Notes under the pieces: model-generated
What the model was told of the DNA's origin: nothing
Database searches by the model: none
What the model saw: only the letters and a program-made list of their open reading frames with translations
From: GW2011-AR15 sp964428335
GTDB lineage: Archaea > Nanobdellota > Nanobdellia > Woesearchaeales > GW2011-AR15
Reading direction: 5' to 3'
Assembly (NCBI GenBank): GCA_964428335.1
Contig: CAYRXW010000003.1
Span: 1-64,000, forward strand
Length of the DNA: 64,000 nt
Made by a program: the position numbers and the translations under genes
Shown: positions 1 to 8,953 of the stretch, one piece after another
Layout of the letters: every line of letters begins with the position of its first letter
Position numbering within the stretch: position 1 is the stretch's first letter

Positions 1-1
1 G

Positions 2-166
2 AAATATAACCTTTCAAAAAGCAGATCCTGCGGCAGAAGCACAGCTAAATGCCAAAGATGCGGAAGGACTGGAGTAGGTGGCATGGTTGGAAAATACAAA
101 CTCAACTTTTGCAGATGCTGCTTTAGAGAGATAGCCCCAAATATAGGGTTTAAAAAATACAGTTGA
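2..166 (+). CDS. rps14: Ribosomal protein uS14 (partial, 3' end)
   Basis: The window opens inside this gene; 54 codons and the TGA remain. The translation has the zinc-ribbon cysteines of archaeal uS14 (a first C before GRST, then CQRC and a CRCC cluster) and ends with the family's IGFKKYS tail. uS14 binds 16S rRNA in the small-subunit head. It sits just before uS8, the usual archaeal spc order. The start is outside the window. Confidence 0.93.
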   Translation, partial: KYNLSKSRSCGRSTAKCQRCGRTGVGGMVGKYKLNFCRCCFREIAPNIGFKKYS

Positions 167-172
167 TTAAAC

Positions 173-565
173 ATGAGCGTAAACGACCCATTAGCAAACG
201 TACTTTCCCATATCCTTATTGAGGATAAGAAAGGTAAGAAGAGCATTGTAGTAATGAATAATTCAAAAATAATAAGAAAGGTTTTGGATATATTAATGGA
301 AAACAAGTACTTAGGCGCTTACAAGGTTATTGAAGACGGAAAATCAAATGAACTTGAAATAAGCCTGCTTGGAAAGATAAACAAGGTAGGAGTAATAAAG
401 CCAAGGTACAAAGTTCAGGTAACAGATTATGAAAAGTTTGAGAAAAGATACCTACCAGCATTTGGTTTTGGGCTTTTGATAGTTTCAACAAACAATGGCG
501 TAATGACACAGGAACAGGCAGTTAAATCAGGACTTGGAGGAAGGCTTATAGCTTACGTTTACTAA
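173..565 (+). CDS. rps8: Ribosomal protein uS8
   Basis: 130 residues, normal for archaeal uS8. The N terminus (DPLANVLSHI) and the C-terminal motif (GVMTQEQAV, GGRLIAYVY) are characteristic of the family. It binds the central domain of 16S rRNA early in small-subunit assembly. It starts 6 bases after the uS14 stop, so it is translated within the same ribosomal operon. No anomaly seen. Confidence 0.97.
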   Translation: MSVNDPLANVLSHILIEDKKGKKSIVVMNNSKIIRKVLDILMENKYLGAYKVIEDGKSNELEISLLGKINKVGVIKPRYKVQVTDYEKFEKRYLPAFGFGLLIVSTNNGVMTQEQAVKSGLGGRLIAYVY

Positions 566-569
566 AAAA

Positions 570-1115
570 ATGGCAAGAAAAGATTTAGTTGAGACTTTGG
601 AAATGCCAAGTGGCATGAAAGTGGCAAAAGAAGGCACAAGCCTTGTTGTCAGCGGGAAAAAAGGAACAATAAAAAGGGTGTTTGATAATCCAAAGGTCAG
701 TGTTGAAATTAATGGAAACGAAGTTAAGTTTGCTTCAAACAATGCAACAAAGCAGGAAAAGACAATAATAAAAACATTTAAAGCCCATTTAAAGAATATA
801 ATAAAGGGTTGCAACGAAGGATACGTTTACAAGTTGAAGATATGCTCAGGGCATTTCCCAATCAATGTCAGCGTATCAGGAAGCCTATTGCAGATAAAAA
901 ATTATTTAGGAGAAAAAGTCCCAAGGGAAGTCAAAGTTAAGGAAGGGGCAAAAATTACTATTGAAGGAAGCCTGATAACAGTTGAAGCTGTTGACAAGGA
1001 AGTAGCCGGCCAGGTTGCTGCAGACATTGAGCTTGCAACAAGAAGACCAGGGTTTGACAGAAGAATTTTCCAGGATGGAATTTATATAATTGACAAAGCA
1101 GGACAAGTGATTTAA
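570..1115 (+). CDS. rpl6: Ribosomal protein uL6
   Basis: 181 residues, archaeal uL6 length. It has two tandem L6 folds, and the C-terminal RRPGFDRRIFQDGIYI segment is diagnostic. It binds 23S rRNA near the factor-binding site. It lies 4 bases after uS8 and its stop abuts the eL32 start, so the genes are co-transcribed. Confidence 0.97.
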   Translation: MARKDLVETLEMPSGMKVAKEGTSLVVSGKKGTIKRVFDNPKVSVEINGNEVKFASNNATKQEKTIIKTFKAHLKNIIKGCNEGYVYKLKICSGHFPINVSVSGSLLQIKNYLGEKVPREVKVKEGAKITIEGSLITVEAVDKEVAGQVAADIELATRRPGFDRRIFQDGIYIIDKAGQVI

Positions 1116-1667
1116 ATGGATTTACTAAAAGTCAAAAACGAAAAGAAAAGGAACAATCCTAAATTTATCAGAAATGCTTACCATAAAACCAAAAAGGTTT
1201 CAGAGAAAAAGTGGAGAAAGCCAAGAGGAAAAGATAACAAGCTTGGCCAGAGGATGCAGGGTAAGCCTATAGTACATCCAGGATTTGGTACACCAAGCGA
1301 GCTTAGAGGATCAGACAAACACGGAAAGTTTTTAGCTTTAGTTTCAACAAAAGAAGAATTGAAATCATTAGATCCAAAAAAACACGCAGTCATTATTTCA
1401 AGAAGGTTAGGATTCAAAAAGAAAAAGCTTCTGATTGAAGAAATAAAAAAAGCTAAGTTCAGCATCCACAACATAAAGAATACAGATGCATATGTCAAAG
1501 CAAAGACAGAAGTTTTAGAAAATAGAAAGAAGCAAAAAACAGAAAAAGCAAAGACAGAAGAGAAAGAAGTGAAAAATAAAGAGTCAATCGAAGACAAACT
1601 GTCTGAAGAAGAAAAGAAAAAACTTGAAAAGCAGGAAATAGACAGGCTGCTCACAAAAAAATTTTGA
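1116..1667 (+). CDS. rpl32e: Ribosomal protein eL32 with charged C-terminal extension
   Basis: 183 residues. The core (about residues 1-130) matches eL32: WRKPRG, HPGFGTP and HAVIISRRLG are recognisable. The family is specific to archaea and eukaryotes. About 50 C-terminal residues form a Lys/Glu-rich, probably helical tail that ordinary archaeal eL32 lacks. It starts immediately after the uL6 stop. The tail may be an rRNA-binding or coiled extension, but its role cannot be told from the sequence. Confidence 0.95.
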   Translation: MDLLKVKNEKKRNNPKFIRNAYHKTKKVSEKKWRKPRGKDNKLGQRMQGKPIVHPGFGTPSELRGSDKHGKFLALVSTKEELKSLDPKKHAVIISRRLGFKKKKLLIEEIKKAKFSIHNIKNTDAYVKAKTEVLENRKKQKTEKAKTEEKEVKNKESIEDKLSEEEKKKLEKQEIDRLLTKKF

Positions 1668-1673
1668 TGTAAA

Positions 1674-2126
1674 ATGAAAACAGCAATCCAAAAAAGACTG
1701 GCAGGTAAGATTACAAAAAGATCGCCTAAAAAAGCAATCTTTGATCTTTCAAGGCTTGATGAAATTAAAGAAGCAATCACAAGAAGCGATGTAAAAAAGC
1801 TGATAAAAAATGGTGCAATAACAATAAATTCAGACAAAGGAGTATCAAGAGGAAGAGCCAAGAAGCACCATGCACAAAAATTAAAGGGAAGAAGAAAAGG
1901 TACAGGTTCAAGAAAAGGAAAACAGGGAGCCAGGGAAGAAAGCAAAAGAGCATGGATTAACAGAATCAGGCTACAAAGAACTTTTTTAAGAGACTTAAAA
2001 GACAGGGAAAGGGTAACCCCAGAAACCTACAAAGACCTATATAGGAAAGCCAAAGGGGGCTTTTTCAGAAGCGAAAGACACATTAAGTTATACATAACAG
2101 AACACAAGTTGATGAAGCAAAAATGA
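1674..2126 (+). CDS. rpl19e: Ribosomal protein eL19
   Basis: 150 residues, normal for archaeal eL19. The basic central stretch (RGRAKKHHAQKLKGRRKGTGS) and the end (YRKAKGGFFRSERHIKLYI) are diagnostic. It is a long helical large-subunit protein that takes part in an inter-subunit bridge. It sits between eL32 and uL18 as in other archaea and overlaps uL18 by four bases (ATGA). Confidence 0.97.
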   Translation: MKTAIQKRLAGKITKRSPKKAIFDLSRLDEIKEAITRSDVKKLIKNGAITINSDKGVSRGRAKKHHAQKLKGRRKGTGSRKGKQGAREESKRAWINRIRLQRTFLRDLKDRERVTPETYKDLYRKAKGGFFRSERHIKLYITEHKLMKQK

Positions 2127-2683
2127 CAAAAAACATAGCTACAATACCATTAAGGAGAAAAAGGGAAGGCAAGACCAATTATAAGAAGAGGCTTGCACTT
2201 TTGAAATCCAAGGAATTAAGACTGGTAGTCAGGAGAAGCAACAAGCACATGAGTGCGCAACTTGTAAAATATTCAGACAATGGAGATGTTGTTGTTGAAT
2301 CAGCCCATACAAGGAACCTAGTAAAGTTCGGATGGGATACAAATACAAGCAACATCCCAGCAGCATACCTTGTTGGTTTGCTATTAGGAACAAAGGCAAA
2401 AGGAAAAAAAGCAATACTTGATTTAGGACTTCAAACACCAATTTCAGGTTCAAAGATTTTTGCAGTACTAAAGGGCGCATCAGATGGAGGGCTTACAATA
2501 GGCTTTTCAGAAGACGTTGTACCAAACAATGAAAGGTTAACAGGCGTCCATATTTCAAAATATGCAGAAGCTACAAAGGATGACAGGTTATTTTCAAATT
2601 ACCTGAAAGGCAAGAAAGATCCTAAAAAAATCATGACTTATTTATCAGAATCAAAACAAAAAATACTACAGGGAGCAAAATGA
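2123..2683 (+). CDS. rpl18: Ribosomal protein uL18
   Basis: 186 residues. The N-terminal RRKREGKTNYKKRLALLKS and the internal AYLVGLLLGTKA are typical of archaeal uL18, which carries 5S rRNA into the central protuberance. It begins in an ATGA overlap with eL19 and ends in another with uS5, indicating translational coupling. Confidence 0.97.
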   Translation: MTKNIATIPLRRKREGKTNYKKRLALLKSKELRLVVRRSNKHMSAQLVKYSDNGDVVVESAHTRNLVKFGWDTNTSNIPAAYLVGLLLGTKAKGKKAILDLGLQTPISGSKIFAVLKGASDGGLTIGFSEDVVPNNERLTGVHISKYAEATKDDRLFSNYLKGKKDPKKIMTYLSESKQKILQGAK

Positions 2684-3471
2684 AAGAGATAGAACCAGTT
2701 CCAGAAGAGCTTTCAGAAGAAGCCGTTGTTATAGTCAATAAAAATGACAACTGGAATCCAAAGACGGATTTAGGAAAGAAAGTGGCATCAGGAGAAGTTA
2801 CTGATATCAATGAAGTTCTGGACAAAGGACTAAGAATAATGGAAAAAGAGATTGTTGAAACCCTTGTTCCAAACCTTGAATCAGATTTACTTTTAGTCGG
2901 ACAGGCAAAAGGTAAGTTCGGAGGAGGAAAGCAAAGGGCGTTTAGACAAACCCAGAAGAAAACAAAAGAAGGCAACAAGCCAAAGTTTGGAGCTTTTGCT
3001 GTAGTAGGAAATAAAAACGGCCTTGTCGGGCTTGGATTTGGAAAATCAAAGGAAACAGTTCCTTCAAGAGAAAAAGCATTAAGAAACGCAAAACTAAGAC
3101 TCTTTAAAATCAGAAGAGGATCAGGAAGTTGGGAATCAAGGACATCACAACCACATTCAATCCCATTTGCAGTAGAAGGAAAATGCGGCAGCGTAATTGT
3201 TAAGCTTATGCCTGCACCAATAGGTACAGGACTAAAAGCAGACAAGGAAATAGGAAAGATACTTGCTTTAGCAGGAATAAAGGATGTATGGACAGCAACA
3301 TTTGGACAGACAAGAAACAAGTTTAATCTAATTAAAGCAACAGAAGCAGCATTAAGGAAACTAACAACAACAAAAATTCAGGACATCCATTATGAAAGGC
3401 TTAGCGTTGAAGAAAGAGCAACTGTTGATAAGACCGTAACAGTAAAAGAGGAAGAAAAATGGAAAAAATGA
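2680..3471 (+). CDS. rps5: Ribosomal protein uS5
   Basis: 263 residues, somewhat longer than most archaeal uS5 because of an acidic N-terminal extension (about residues 1-25). The double-stranded RNA-binding region (FGAFAVVGNKNGLVGLGFGKSKE) and the C-terminal domain (PAPIGTGLKADKEIGKILALAG) are clear. It acts in decoding fidelity and mRNA entry. Its stop overlaps the uL30 start region. Confidence 0.97.
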   Translation: MKEIEPVPEELSEEAVVIVNKNDNWNPKTDLGKKVASGEVTDINEVLDKGLRIMEKEIVETLVPNLESDLLLVGQAKGKFGGGKQRAFRQTQKKTKEGNKPKFGAFAVVGNKNGLVGLGFGKSKETVPSREKALRNAKLRLFKIRRGSGSWESRTSQPHSIPFAVEGKCGSVIVKLMPAPIGTGLKADKEIGKILALAGIKDVWTATFGQTRNKFNLIKATEAALRKLTTTKIQDIHYERLSVEERATVDKTVTVKEEEKWKK

Positions 3472-3863
3472 TTGTTGCAGTAAGGGTTAGGGGCATGGTA
3501 GGCCTGCCTTATGAAACAAAACAAACACTTGAGATGTTAAACCTGCACAATAAAAACTGGTGCTCAATTTACAAGGATACCCCTTCTGTCAGGGGAATGA
3601 TAAAGAAAGTTAAAGATTATGTTACATGGGGAGAAATTTCAGAAGAAGTATATAAGGAACTAATGGAAAAAAGAGCAGAAGAATACAAGCAGGAAGATGA
3701 CAACTGCCTTTTATACAACAAGAAAAAATACAAAAAGTTTATAAGACTCTCACCACCAAAAAAAGGATATGGAAGAGAAGGGACAAAGAAACCTTTCGTA
3801 AAAAACGGTGCTTTGGGAAACAGAGCAGAAAAAATCAACGATTTATTAAAAAGAATGATGTAA
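3459..3863 (+). CDS. rpl30: Ribosomal protein uL30
   Basis: 134 residues, of the long archaeal uL30 form with the RVRGMVG start and a PPKKGYGREGTKKPF C-terminal part. Two starts are possible: ATG 3459, or ATG 3468, which gives a 4-base ATGA overlap with uS5. The second matches the spacing of neighbouring genes. It is a large-subunit protein. Confidence 0.94.
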   Translation: MEKMIVAVRVRGMVGLPYETKQTLEMLNLHNKNWCSIYKDTPSVRGMIKKVKDYVTWGEISEEVYKELMEKRAEEYKQEDDNCLLYNKKKYKKFIRLSPPKKGYGREGTKKPFVKNGALGNRAEKINDLLKRMM

Positions 3864-3864
3864 T

Positions 3865-4308
3865 ATGAGTAATATGAAAAGATCAAAAAGGTCAAGGATA
3901 AGAGCTGCCAAGCCAACAGCAGGCGCCGGACATAAGAAGAAGAACAGAGGAAAAGGTAACAGGGGAGGAAAAGGAAATGCCGGCAGAGGTAAAAGGAACT
4001 CCCAGCAGCTGATGAAGCTGACAGGCGGGGAGAAAGTTTTAGGCAAGCATGGTTTTAAGTCAAAATCTGTAAAGCAGACCTCAATAAACCTTGAGACCAT
4101 TCAGTTATTTATGACGTCTTATCTTGAAAAAGGATACGCTGTCAAAACAAAAGAAGGATATGAACTTGATTTAGTGAAGCTTGGTTATGATAAACTGCTT
4201 TCCAAAGGACAGGTTACTGTTAAACTAGTAATCAAGGCAAAAGCAGCTACTGAAAAGGCAAAATCAAGAGTGGAGGAAGCAGGCGGAAAAGTTGTTCTGC
4301 CTGAATAA
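3865..4308 (+). CDS. rpl15: Ribosomal protein uL15
   Basis: 147 residues. The Gly/Lys/Arg-rich N terminus (GAGHKKKNRGKGNRGGKGNAG) and the C-terminal VTVKLVIKAKAATEKAK domain are those of archaeal uL15, a late-assembling large-subunit protein. It starts one base after the uL30 stop and is followed two bases later by secY, the usual order. Confidence 0.96.
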   Translation: MSNMKRSKRSRIRAAKPTAGAGHKKKNRGKGNRGGKGNAGRGKRNSQQLMKLTGGEKVLGKHGFKSKSVKQTSINLETIQLFMTSYLEKGYAVKTKEGYELDLVKLGYDKLLSKGQVTVKLVIKAKAATEKAKSRVEEAGGKVVLPE

Positions 4309-4310
4309 TC

Positions 4311-5747
4311 ATGGCTTTCTTTGATAATATTCTTTTAAATTTACCAGAAGTTGAGTCTCCAAAACAAAAAAAACTTCCTTTTAATGAAAGGTTAAAATGG
4401 ACTTTGATTGTTTTAGGTCTTTTTTTTGTATTAGGTTTAATCCCATTATGGCCGTTAGGGCAGAACACTTTAGCACAGTTTGAATACCTGGCAATTGTTC
4501 TTGGGGCAGAATTTGGATCATTAATTTCTCTAGGAATTGGTCCTATTGTTACAGGGTCTATCATACTTCAGTTGTTAAACGGAGCAGGAATTGTGAAGTT
4601 TGACTTAACTTCACATGAAGGAAAGAGGAGATACCAGGGAGTACAGAAGCTTGTTTCAATGTTTTTTGTAGTATTTGAATCAGCAATCTATGTTTTCATG
4701 GGCGGAATTTCACCACCTGCAACAGCAAGTGCCTCTGCACTGTTGCAGATGAGACTATTATTGGTCTTTGAACTGTTCCTTGGAGGACTGCTTGTCATGT
4801 TCATGGATGAGATAGTCAGCAAATGGGGATTTGGTTCAGGCATTTCACTTTTTATCGCAGCAGGAATCAGCAAGGAAATTTTCATCAAGCTATTTTCTTT
4901 TACAGACACAGCAGGAAACATGTTTTGGGAATCAACATTCCAGGGACCTGTTGTTGGAGTATTATGGAGCACTTTTTCATCTTTAACAAGCGGAGATGGG
5001 CAAGGAGCACTTTTAGGAATTATTGCAATTGTTGCAACACTTATTGTTTTTGCTATAGCTGTCTATTCACAGGCAATGAAGGTTGAAATACCTCTTTCAT
5101 TTGGAAGAGTAAGGGGGCACGGAATAAGATGGCCATTACAGTTCATCTATACAAGTAACATGCCAGTCATCCTTGTTGTTTCACTATTTGCAACATTACA
5201 GCTTTGGGTTAGACTTTTACAGAATTGGACAGGAGGAAACCCGCTTCCTATATTAGGAGGATATACACAGGGAAATATTCCTGTAGGCCTTATGGCAGTA
5301 CTGCAGGGACCTGATTTAGTAAGGACAGTCATTCAGAGCGGCGGGCAGTGGGCAATTGTTGGTCCGGCACTGCTAAATGGCTTGGTTTATGTGATATTAA
5401 TGATAGGCGGAGCAGTAATGTTCTCAATATTTTGGATGCAAACATCAGGACAGGATGCTGGATCATTGGCAAACCAGATAATGTCATCAGGACTTCAGAT
5501 CCCTGGGTTTAGGAAAGACAAGAGAATCTTGGAAAGCATACTAAACAGGTATGTAATGCCACTAACAGTCATGGGAGCTATAGTTGTCGGTTTCCTTGCA
5601 GCAGCAGCAGATCTGATGGGCGCACTTTCTAGGGGAACAGGAATACTGCTGACAGTCATGATTATCTATAAGCTATATGAAGATATTGCAAGGGAGCATA
5701 TGTATGACATGAACCCGGCAATCAAGAAGTTCATGGGCAAGAATTAA
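4311..5747 (+). CDS. secY: Preprotein translocase subunit SecY (Sec61 alpha)
   Basis: 478 residues with ten hydrophobic segments. Family landmarks are the first cytoplasmic helix and plug region (FNERLKWT), GSIILQLLNGAG, and the TSNMPVILVVS and RVRGHGIRWPLQF stretches. SecY forms the protein-conducting pore for secretion and membrane insertion. As in most archaea it closes the spc operon. A T-rich stretch follows the stop, and the next gene has its own TATA box. Confidence 0.97.
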   Translation: MAFFDNILLNLPEVESPKQKKLPFNERLKWTLIVLGLFFVLGLIPLWPLGQNTLAQFEYLAIVLGAEFGSLISLGIGPIVTGSIILQLLNGAGIVKFDLTSHEGKRRYQGVQKLVSMFFVVFESAIYVFMGGISPPATASASALLQMRLLLVFELFLGGLLVMFMDEIVSKWGFGSGISLFIAAGISKEIFIKLFSFTDTAGNMFWESTFQGPVVGVLWSTFSSLTSGDGQGALLGIIAIVATLIVFAIAVYSQAMKVEIPLSFGRVRGHGIRWPLQFIYTSNMPVILVVSLFATLQLWVRLLQNWTGGNPLPILGGYTQGNIPVGLMAVLQGPDLVRTVIQSGGQWAIVGPALLNGLVYVILMIGGAVMFSIFWMQTSGQDAGSLANQIMSSGLQIPGFRKDKRILESILNRYVMPLTVMGAIVVGFLAAAADLMGALSRGTGILLTVMIIYKLYEDIAREHMYDMNPAIKKFMGKN

Positions 5748-5756
5748 TTTTTCTTT
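5748..5756 (+). terminator. T-rich terminator-like run after secY
   Basis: A run of eight T with one C directly follows the SecY stop. Archaeal RNA polymerase terminates at such T runs without needing a hairpin. A new TATA box about 70 bases further on fits the end of the ribosomal transcript here. Confidence 0.45.
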
Positions 5757-5782
5757 AGTATACTTTTTACTCTATAAAAACT

Positions 5783-5810
5783 AAACTTTAACTAGTTTGC
5801 TTCAAAGTTT
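5783..5810. repeat. Inverted repeat between secY and aglB
   Basis: Seven-base arms AAACTTT (5783-5789) and AAAGTTT (5804-5810) enclose a 14-base loop. A further AAAGTTT copy lies at 5818-5824, overlapping the aglB TATA box. It could be an operator or just A/T-rich coincidence. Confidence 0.3.
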
Positions 5811-5822
5811 CTCAGACAAAGT

Positions 5823-5860
5823 TTTAAATACCACTTCCTTTTGTTTGTTATCTGGGGTGG
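5823..5860 (+). promoter_or_regulatory. aglB promoter and Shine-Dalgarno site
   Basis: TTTAAATA at 5823-5830 is a TATA box. GGGGTGG at 5854-5860 lies 7 bases before a TTG at 5868. Transcription starting about 25 bases after the TATA box would just include this ribosome site. That favours TTG 5868 over the upstream in-frame TTG 5841. Confidence 0.6.
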
Positions 5861-5867
5861 TTATCCT

Positions 5868-8636
5868 TTGGACGATGACATAAAAATAGACTTATCACAT
5901 TTTAAAAAGATATTTTCAGGCACATTTGTAAAGAAATATCTATGGATTCTTCTGATATTAATCCCAATTCTTCTCTCTGTTTATATAAGGACAACACCCT
6001 TAAAGATGGAAATTGCCGAGGACTGGGCAAGGCAGGGAATATATAATAATATCAGGGCAAATATTGATGCCCAGGTTAAAGTTCAGTACCCTAATCTTCC
6101 TGAGCAAAACAGAGCACCCCTGGTTGAACAGCAATTAAGTGCGGTTTTAGCATCTGAAAAAGCGCAGATAGATCAGGCAGTGATACAGCAGGCTGAAGCA
6201 TTAAAAGCAGAATTTAGGAATGAAAAAGGGGAAACATACCTTGGTGACATTGATTCTTATTACTGGCTTAGATATGCTGAAAATATTGAGAAAACAGGGA
6301 AGATTGGTGATGCTTATACAAATGGTGAAACAATTGATAACCACATGAATGCGCCAAATGGCTATTCGTTCGATCCAAACATGTATCCTTACATCCAGGC
6401 ATATGTCCATAAATTCCTAAAGCTGTTTAATAAAGACATTAGTGTCATGATGTCAGCTTTCTATACACCCATGTTCATGTCTTTTGTTGCTATAATACTG
6501 GCTTTTTTAGTCGGAAAAAAACTTTCCGGAAACCTTGCAGGGCTTATTGCATCTGTGCTTGTAAGTGTGAACCCAATGATACTTAGCAGAACATTAGGAT
6601 CAGACAATGATATGGTAAATTTCATTTTTCCATTAGCTATAATGCTTTTTGTGATTTATGCGTTTGATGCAAAGAATTACAAACAAGTAATAATTTATAC
6701 CATGATTACTGGTCTTTTGACAGGGCTTTACCAGTTTGCCTGGTCTGGCTGGTGGTTCATGTTTTTATTTATCATAGCTGCAGGTGTTGCTTATGCAGGA
6801 TTTATCTTTTTTAACGAGCTTTATCACAAAAAAGACGCGAAAAAAATACTGCAAAGCGAAGGATTAAAGCACATAATGCTGTTTTTAGGAGTGTTTTTCA
6901 TATCAACATTTATTGGGCTTTCAATTGTTGGAGAAGGGCATGAGCTTTTCAAAACATTTCAAAACCCATTCAAAATAATTAACCTAAAATCAGCAGCAAA
7001 GGGCACAAGCATCTGGCCAAATGTCTATACAACAGTTGCTGAACTTAATGCTGCTTCAATTTCACAGGTTACAGGAAGCCTAGGTGGAAAAATTTTCCTA
7101 ATATTAGCTTTAATAGGAACTTTGGTTTCATTAATAAACCTAAAGACTCCAAAAACAGCTCAGATTGGATTACTTTACCTTGCAATTTCAGGAATCTATT
7201 TCATGTTCTTTTTGGATGTCATGTCAAGGTTTTCATCTATGATAGCATATGGGCTTTTAGCCCTGCCTTTGTTTATTGGAATACTTCTTGCAATATACTA
7301 TAATTACAAGATTGAGCCAATTCATAGCATTATCATGGCAATATGGTTCATTGCTACAATATATGCATCAACAAAAGGAATTAGGTTTGTTTTGCTTATA
7401 GTACCTGCTTTTGCAGTTTCAATAGCTGTATTTTTTGGCTTCCTAGTAAATATGATTTCAAAAGTCATATCAGATTCACTAGATATGAACCAGATGATAC
7501 CAAAGGCAATATTTGCATTCCTAGCTCTTGGGATATTAATACAGCCAATCAACCAGGGATATGCAACAGCATACCAATATGTTCCAAGTGTTAATGATGG
7601 TTGGGTTGAAAGTTTGGAATACATAAAACTTAATTCAACAGAAAACGCGATTATTAATTCATGGTGGGACTTTGGACATTGGTTTAAATACTGGGCTGAT
7701 AGGAGAGTAACTTTTGATGGAGCTTCACAAAACAGCCAGAATGCACACTGGATTGGAAAGGTACTTTTAACATCAGATGAAGAAGAAGCAACAGCAATAC
7801 TAAGGATGCTTGACTGTGGTGGACAACAAGCTGAAAGGGAATTAAGAAAAGTAATGGATAATGACAGCTATAAAACAGTAAAAATGCTCTATACTATATT
7901 CAAGCTTTCAGAAAAAGACGCAAAATCAGAGCTTCTTAAATTTACTACAGAGGAAAAAGCAACAGAGATTATCTCTTATTTGTTCTGCAGTCCTCCGGAA
8001 AACTACTTTATTACAAGTGAGGATATGGTTGGAAAATCCGGGGTATGGGCCCATTTTGGAATATGGAATTTTGAGAGAGCCAGCATATATAACCTCTATA
8101 ATATTGAAACATATGATAAATTCATATCCAATATGAGTAAGGATTATGACTATGATACAGAAACTTCAAAGAGGCTTTATTTTGAGATTAAAGCTCTTGG
8201 GTCTGAAAGGGCTGTTAATGATTGGATTGCACCATGGCCAAGCTATGGTGGAGGGGTTAACTGCATTACAATAGATAGTGAAAGAAAGCAATGTAATGTG
8301 CCAATACAGAATAATCAGGTTATTCCTCTTGTTATAAACTTTACAAACATGGAAACTTATGTCGATGCTAATGGTGACAGGTTTTATCCAAATAATTTTG
8401 CTTATTTTGAAGGAAATGAATTTAGGATAAAAGAATACGAAGAAAACAGGCTTGGCTACGGTATTGTGTATATGGATAACAGTGTGTTATTCATGTCACC
8501 TGAACTTACAGGGAGCATGTTTACAAGGCTATTCTATCTGGATGGGAAAGGAATCAAGAGATTTGAGAAAGTTTATGGCACAACAGATGTTACAGGTGCA
8601 AGAATCAAGACATGGAAATTAAAATGGGGAATATAA
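5868..8636 (+). CDS. aglB: Oligosaccharyltransferase AglB (STT3 family)
   Basis: About 922 residues from TTG 5868 (931 from TTG 5841). It transfers the lipid-linked glycan to Asn in N-X-S/T sites on the outer face of the membrane. The signature WWDFG lies at residues 599-603 (codons from 7662), in the WWDYG position. The first external-loop acidic motif (DIDSYYWLRYAENI) and the second (LGSDNDMVNF) are visible. The N-terminal half has about 11-13 membrane segments and the C-terminal part is an extracytoplasmic domain. Its end overlaps the next membrane protein gene. Neighbouring flippase-like, epimerase and glycosyltransferase genes fit an N-glycosylation locus. Confidence 0.95.
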   Translation: MDDDIKIDLSHFKKIFSGTFVKKYLWILLILIPILLSVYIRTTPLKMEIAEDWARQGIYNNIRANIDAQVKVQYPNLPEQNRAPLVEQQLSAVLASEKAQIDQAVIQQAEALKAEFRNEKGETYLGDIDSYYWLRYAENIEKTGKIGDAYTNGETIDNHMNAPNGYSFDPNMYPYIQAYVHKFLKLFNKDISVMMSAFYTPMFMSFVAIILAFLVGKKLSGNLAGLIASVLVSVNPMILSRTLGSDNDMVNFIFPLAIMLFVIYAFDAKNYKQVIIYTMITGLLTGLYQFAWSGWWFMFLFIIAAGVAYAGFIFFNELYHKKDAKKILQSEGLKHIMLFLGVFFISTFIGLSIVGEGHELFKTFQNPFKIINLKSAAKGTSIWPNVYTTVAELNAASISQVTGSLGGKIFLILALIGTLVSLINLKTPKTAQIGLLYLAISGIYFMFFLDVMSRFSSMIAYGLLALPLFIGILLAIYYNYKIEPIHSIIMAIWFIATIYASTKGIRFVLLIVPAFAVSIAVFFGFLVNMISKVISDSLDMNQMIPKAIFAFLALGILIQPINQGYATAYQYVPSVNDGWVESLEYIKLNSTENAIINSWWDFGHWFKYWADRRVTFDGASQNSQNAHWIGKVLLTSDEEEATAILRMLDCGGQQAERELRKVMDNDSYKTVKMLYTIFKLSEKDAKSELLKFTTEEKATEIISYLFCSPPENYFITSEDMVGKSGVWAHFGIWNFERASIYNLYNIETYDKFISNMSKDYDYDTETSKRLYFEIKALGSERAVNDWIAPWPSYGGGVNCITIDSERKQCNVPIQNNQVIPLVINFTNMETYVDANGDRFYPNNFAYFEGNEFRIKEYEENRLGYGIVYMDNSVLFMSPELTGSMFTRLFYLDGKGIKRFEKVYGTTDVTGARIKTWKLKWGI

Positions 8637-8953
8637 AAGGCATAATACTTATGCTTTTGTGTACTGTCCTTACAGCTTTTGGGCAGTATTTCCTAAAACT
8701 AGGCGTTAAGAACATTCCAAGTCTAAGCCTTTTTTTTGGGCTTTTTCTTTATGGAATAGGCGCTGTTGTTATGATAATTGGGCTTAAACATGGAGAACTT
8801 AACGTAATGTACCCATTGGTGTCGCTTACTATTGTATGGGTATCCTTACTTTCTTTTTTTTTCCTTGGGGAAAATCTTACATCTCATAAACTGATGGGCA
8901 TGGGAGTAATACTTTCTGGCATATTTTTTATTACTAAAGGTGCGAATAAATGA
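8612..8953 (+). CDS. Half-size EamA/SMR-type membrane protein 1 (possible glycolipid flippase subunit)
   Basis: 113 residues with four hydrophobic segments, the size of SMR-type proteins such as EmrE or ArnE/ArnF. Landmarks are GQYFLKLGV in helix 1 and the GELNVMYPLVS segment. The helix-1 glutamate essential in drug-exporting SMR proteins is absent, as in ArnE/F-type flippases. It overlaps the end of aglB (ATG 8612; ATG 8624 is also possible) and couples by ATGA to a similar second gene. A heterodimer that flips the lipid-linked glycan used by AglB is an attractive inference; it could instead be a general metabolite exporter. Confidence 0.7.
   Translation: MEIKMGNIKGIILMLLCTVLTAFGQYFLKLGVKNIPSLSLFFGLFLYGIGAVVMIIGLKHGELNVMYPLVSLTIVWVSLLSFFFLGENLTSHKLMGMGVILSGIFFITKGANK

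Noticed and set aside
1178..1945. 255-codon open frame on the minus strand opposite eL32/eL19
   Set aside because: It runs antisense to two certain ribosomal protein genes and its product is Ser/Phe-rich, as expected from reverse reading of Lys/Glu codons.
2631..3320. 229-codon minus-strand frame opposite uS5
   Set aside because: Antisense to a certain gene, no promoter, and no recognisable protein motif.
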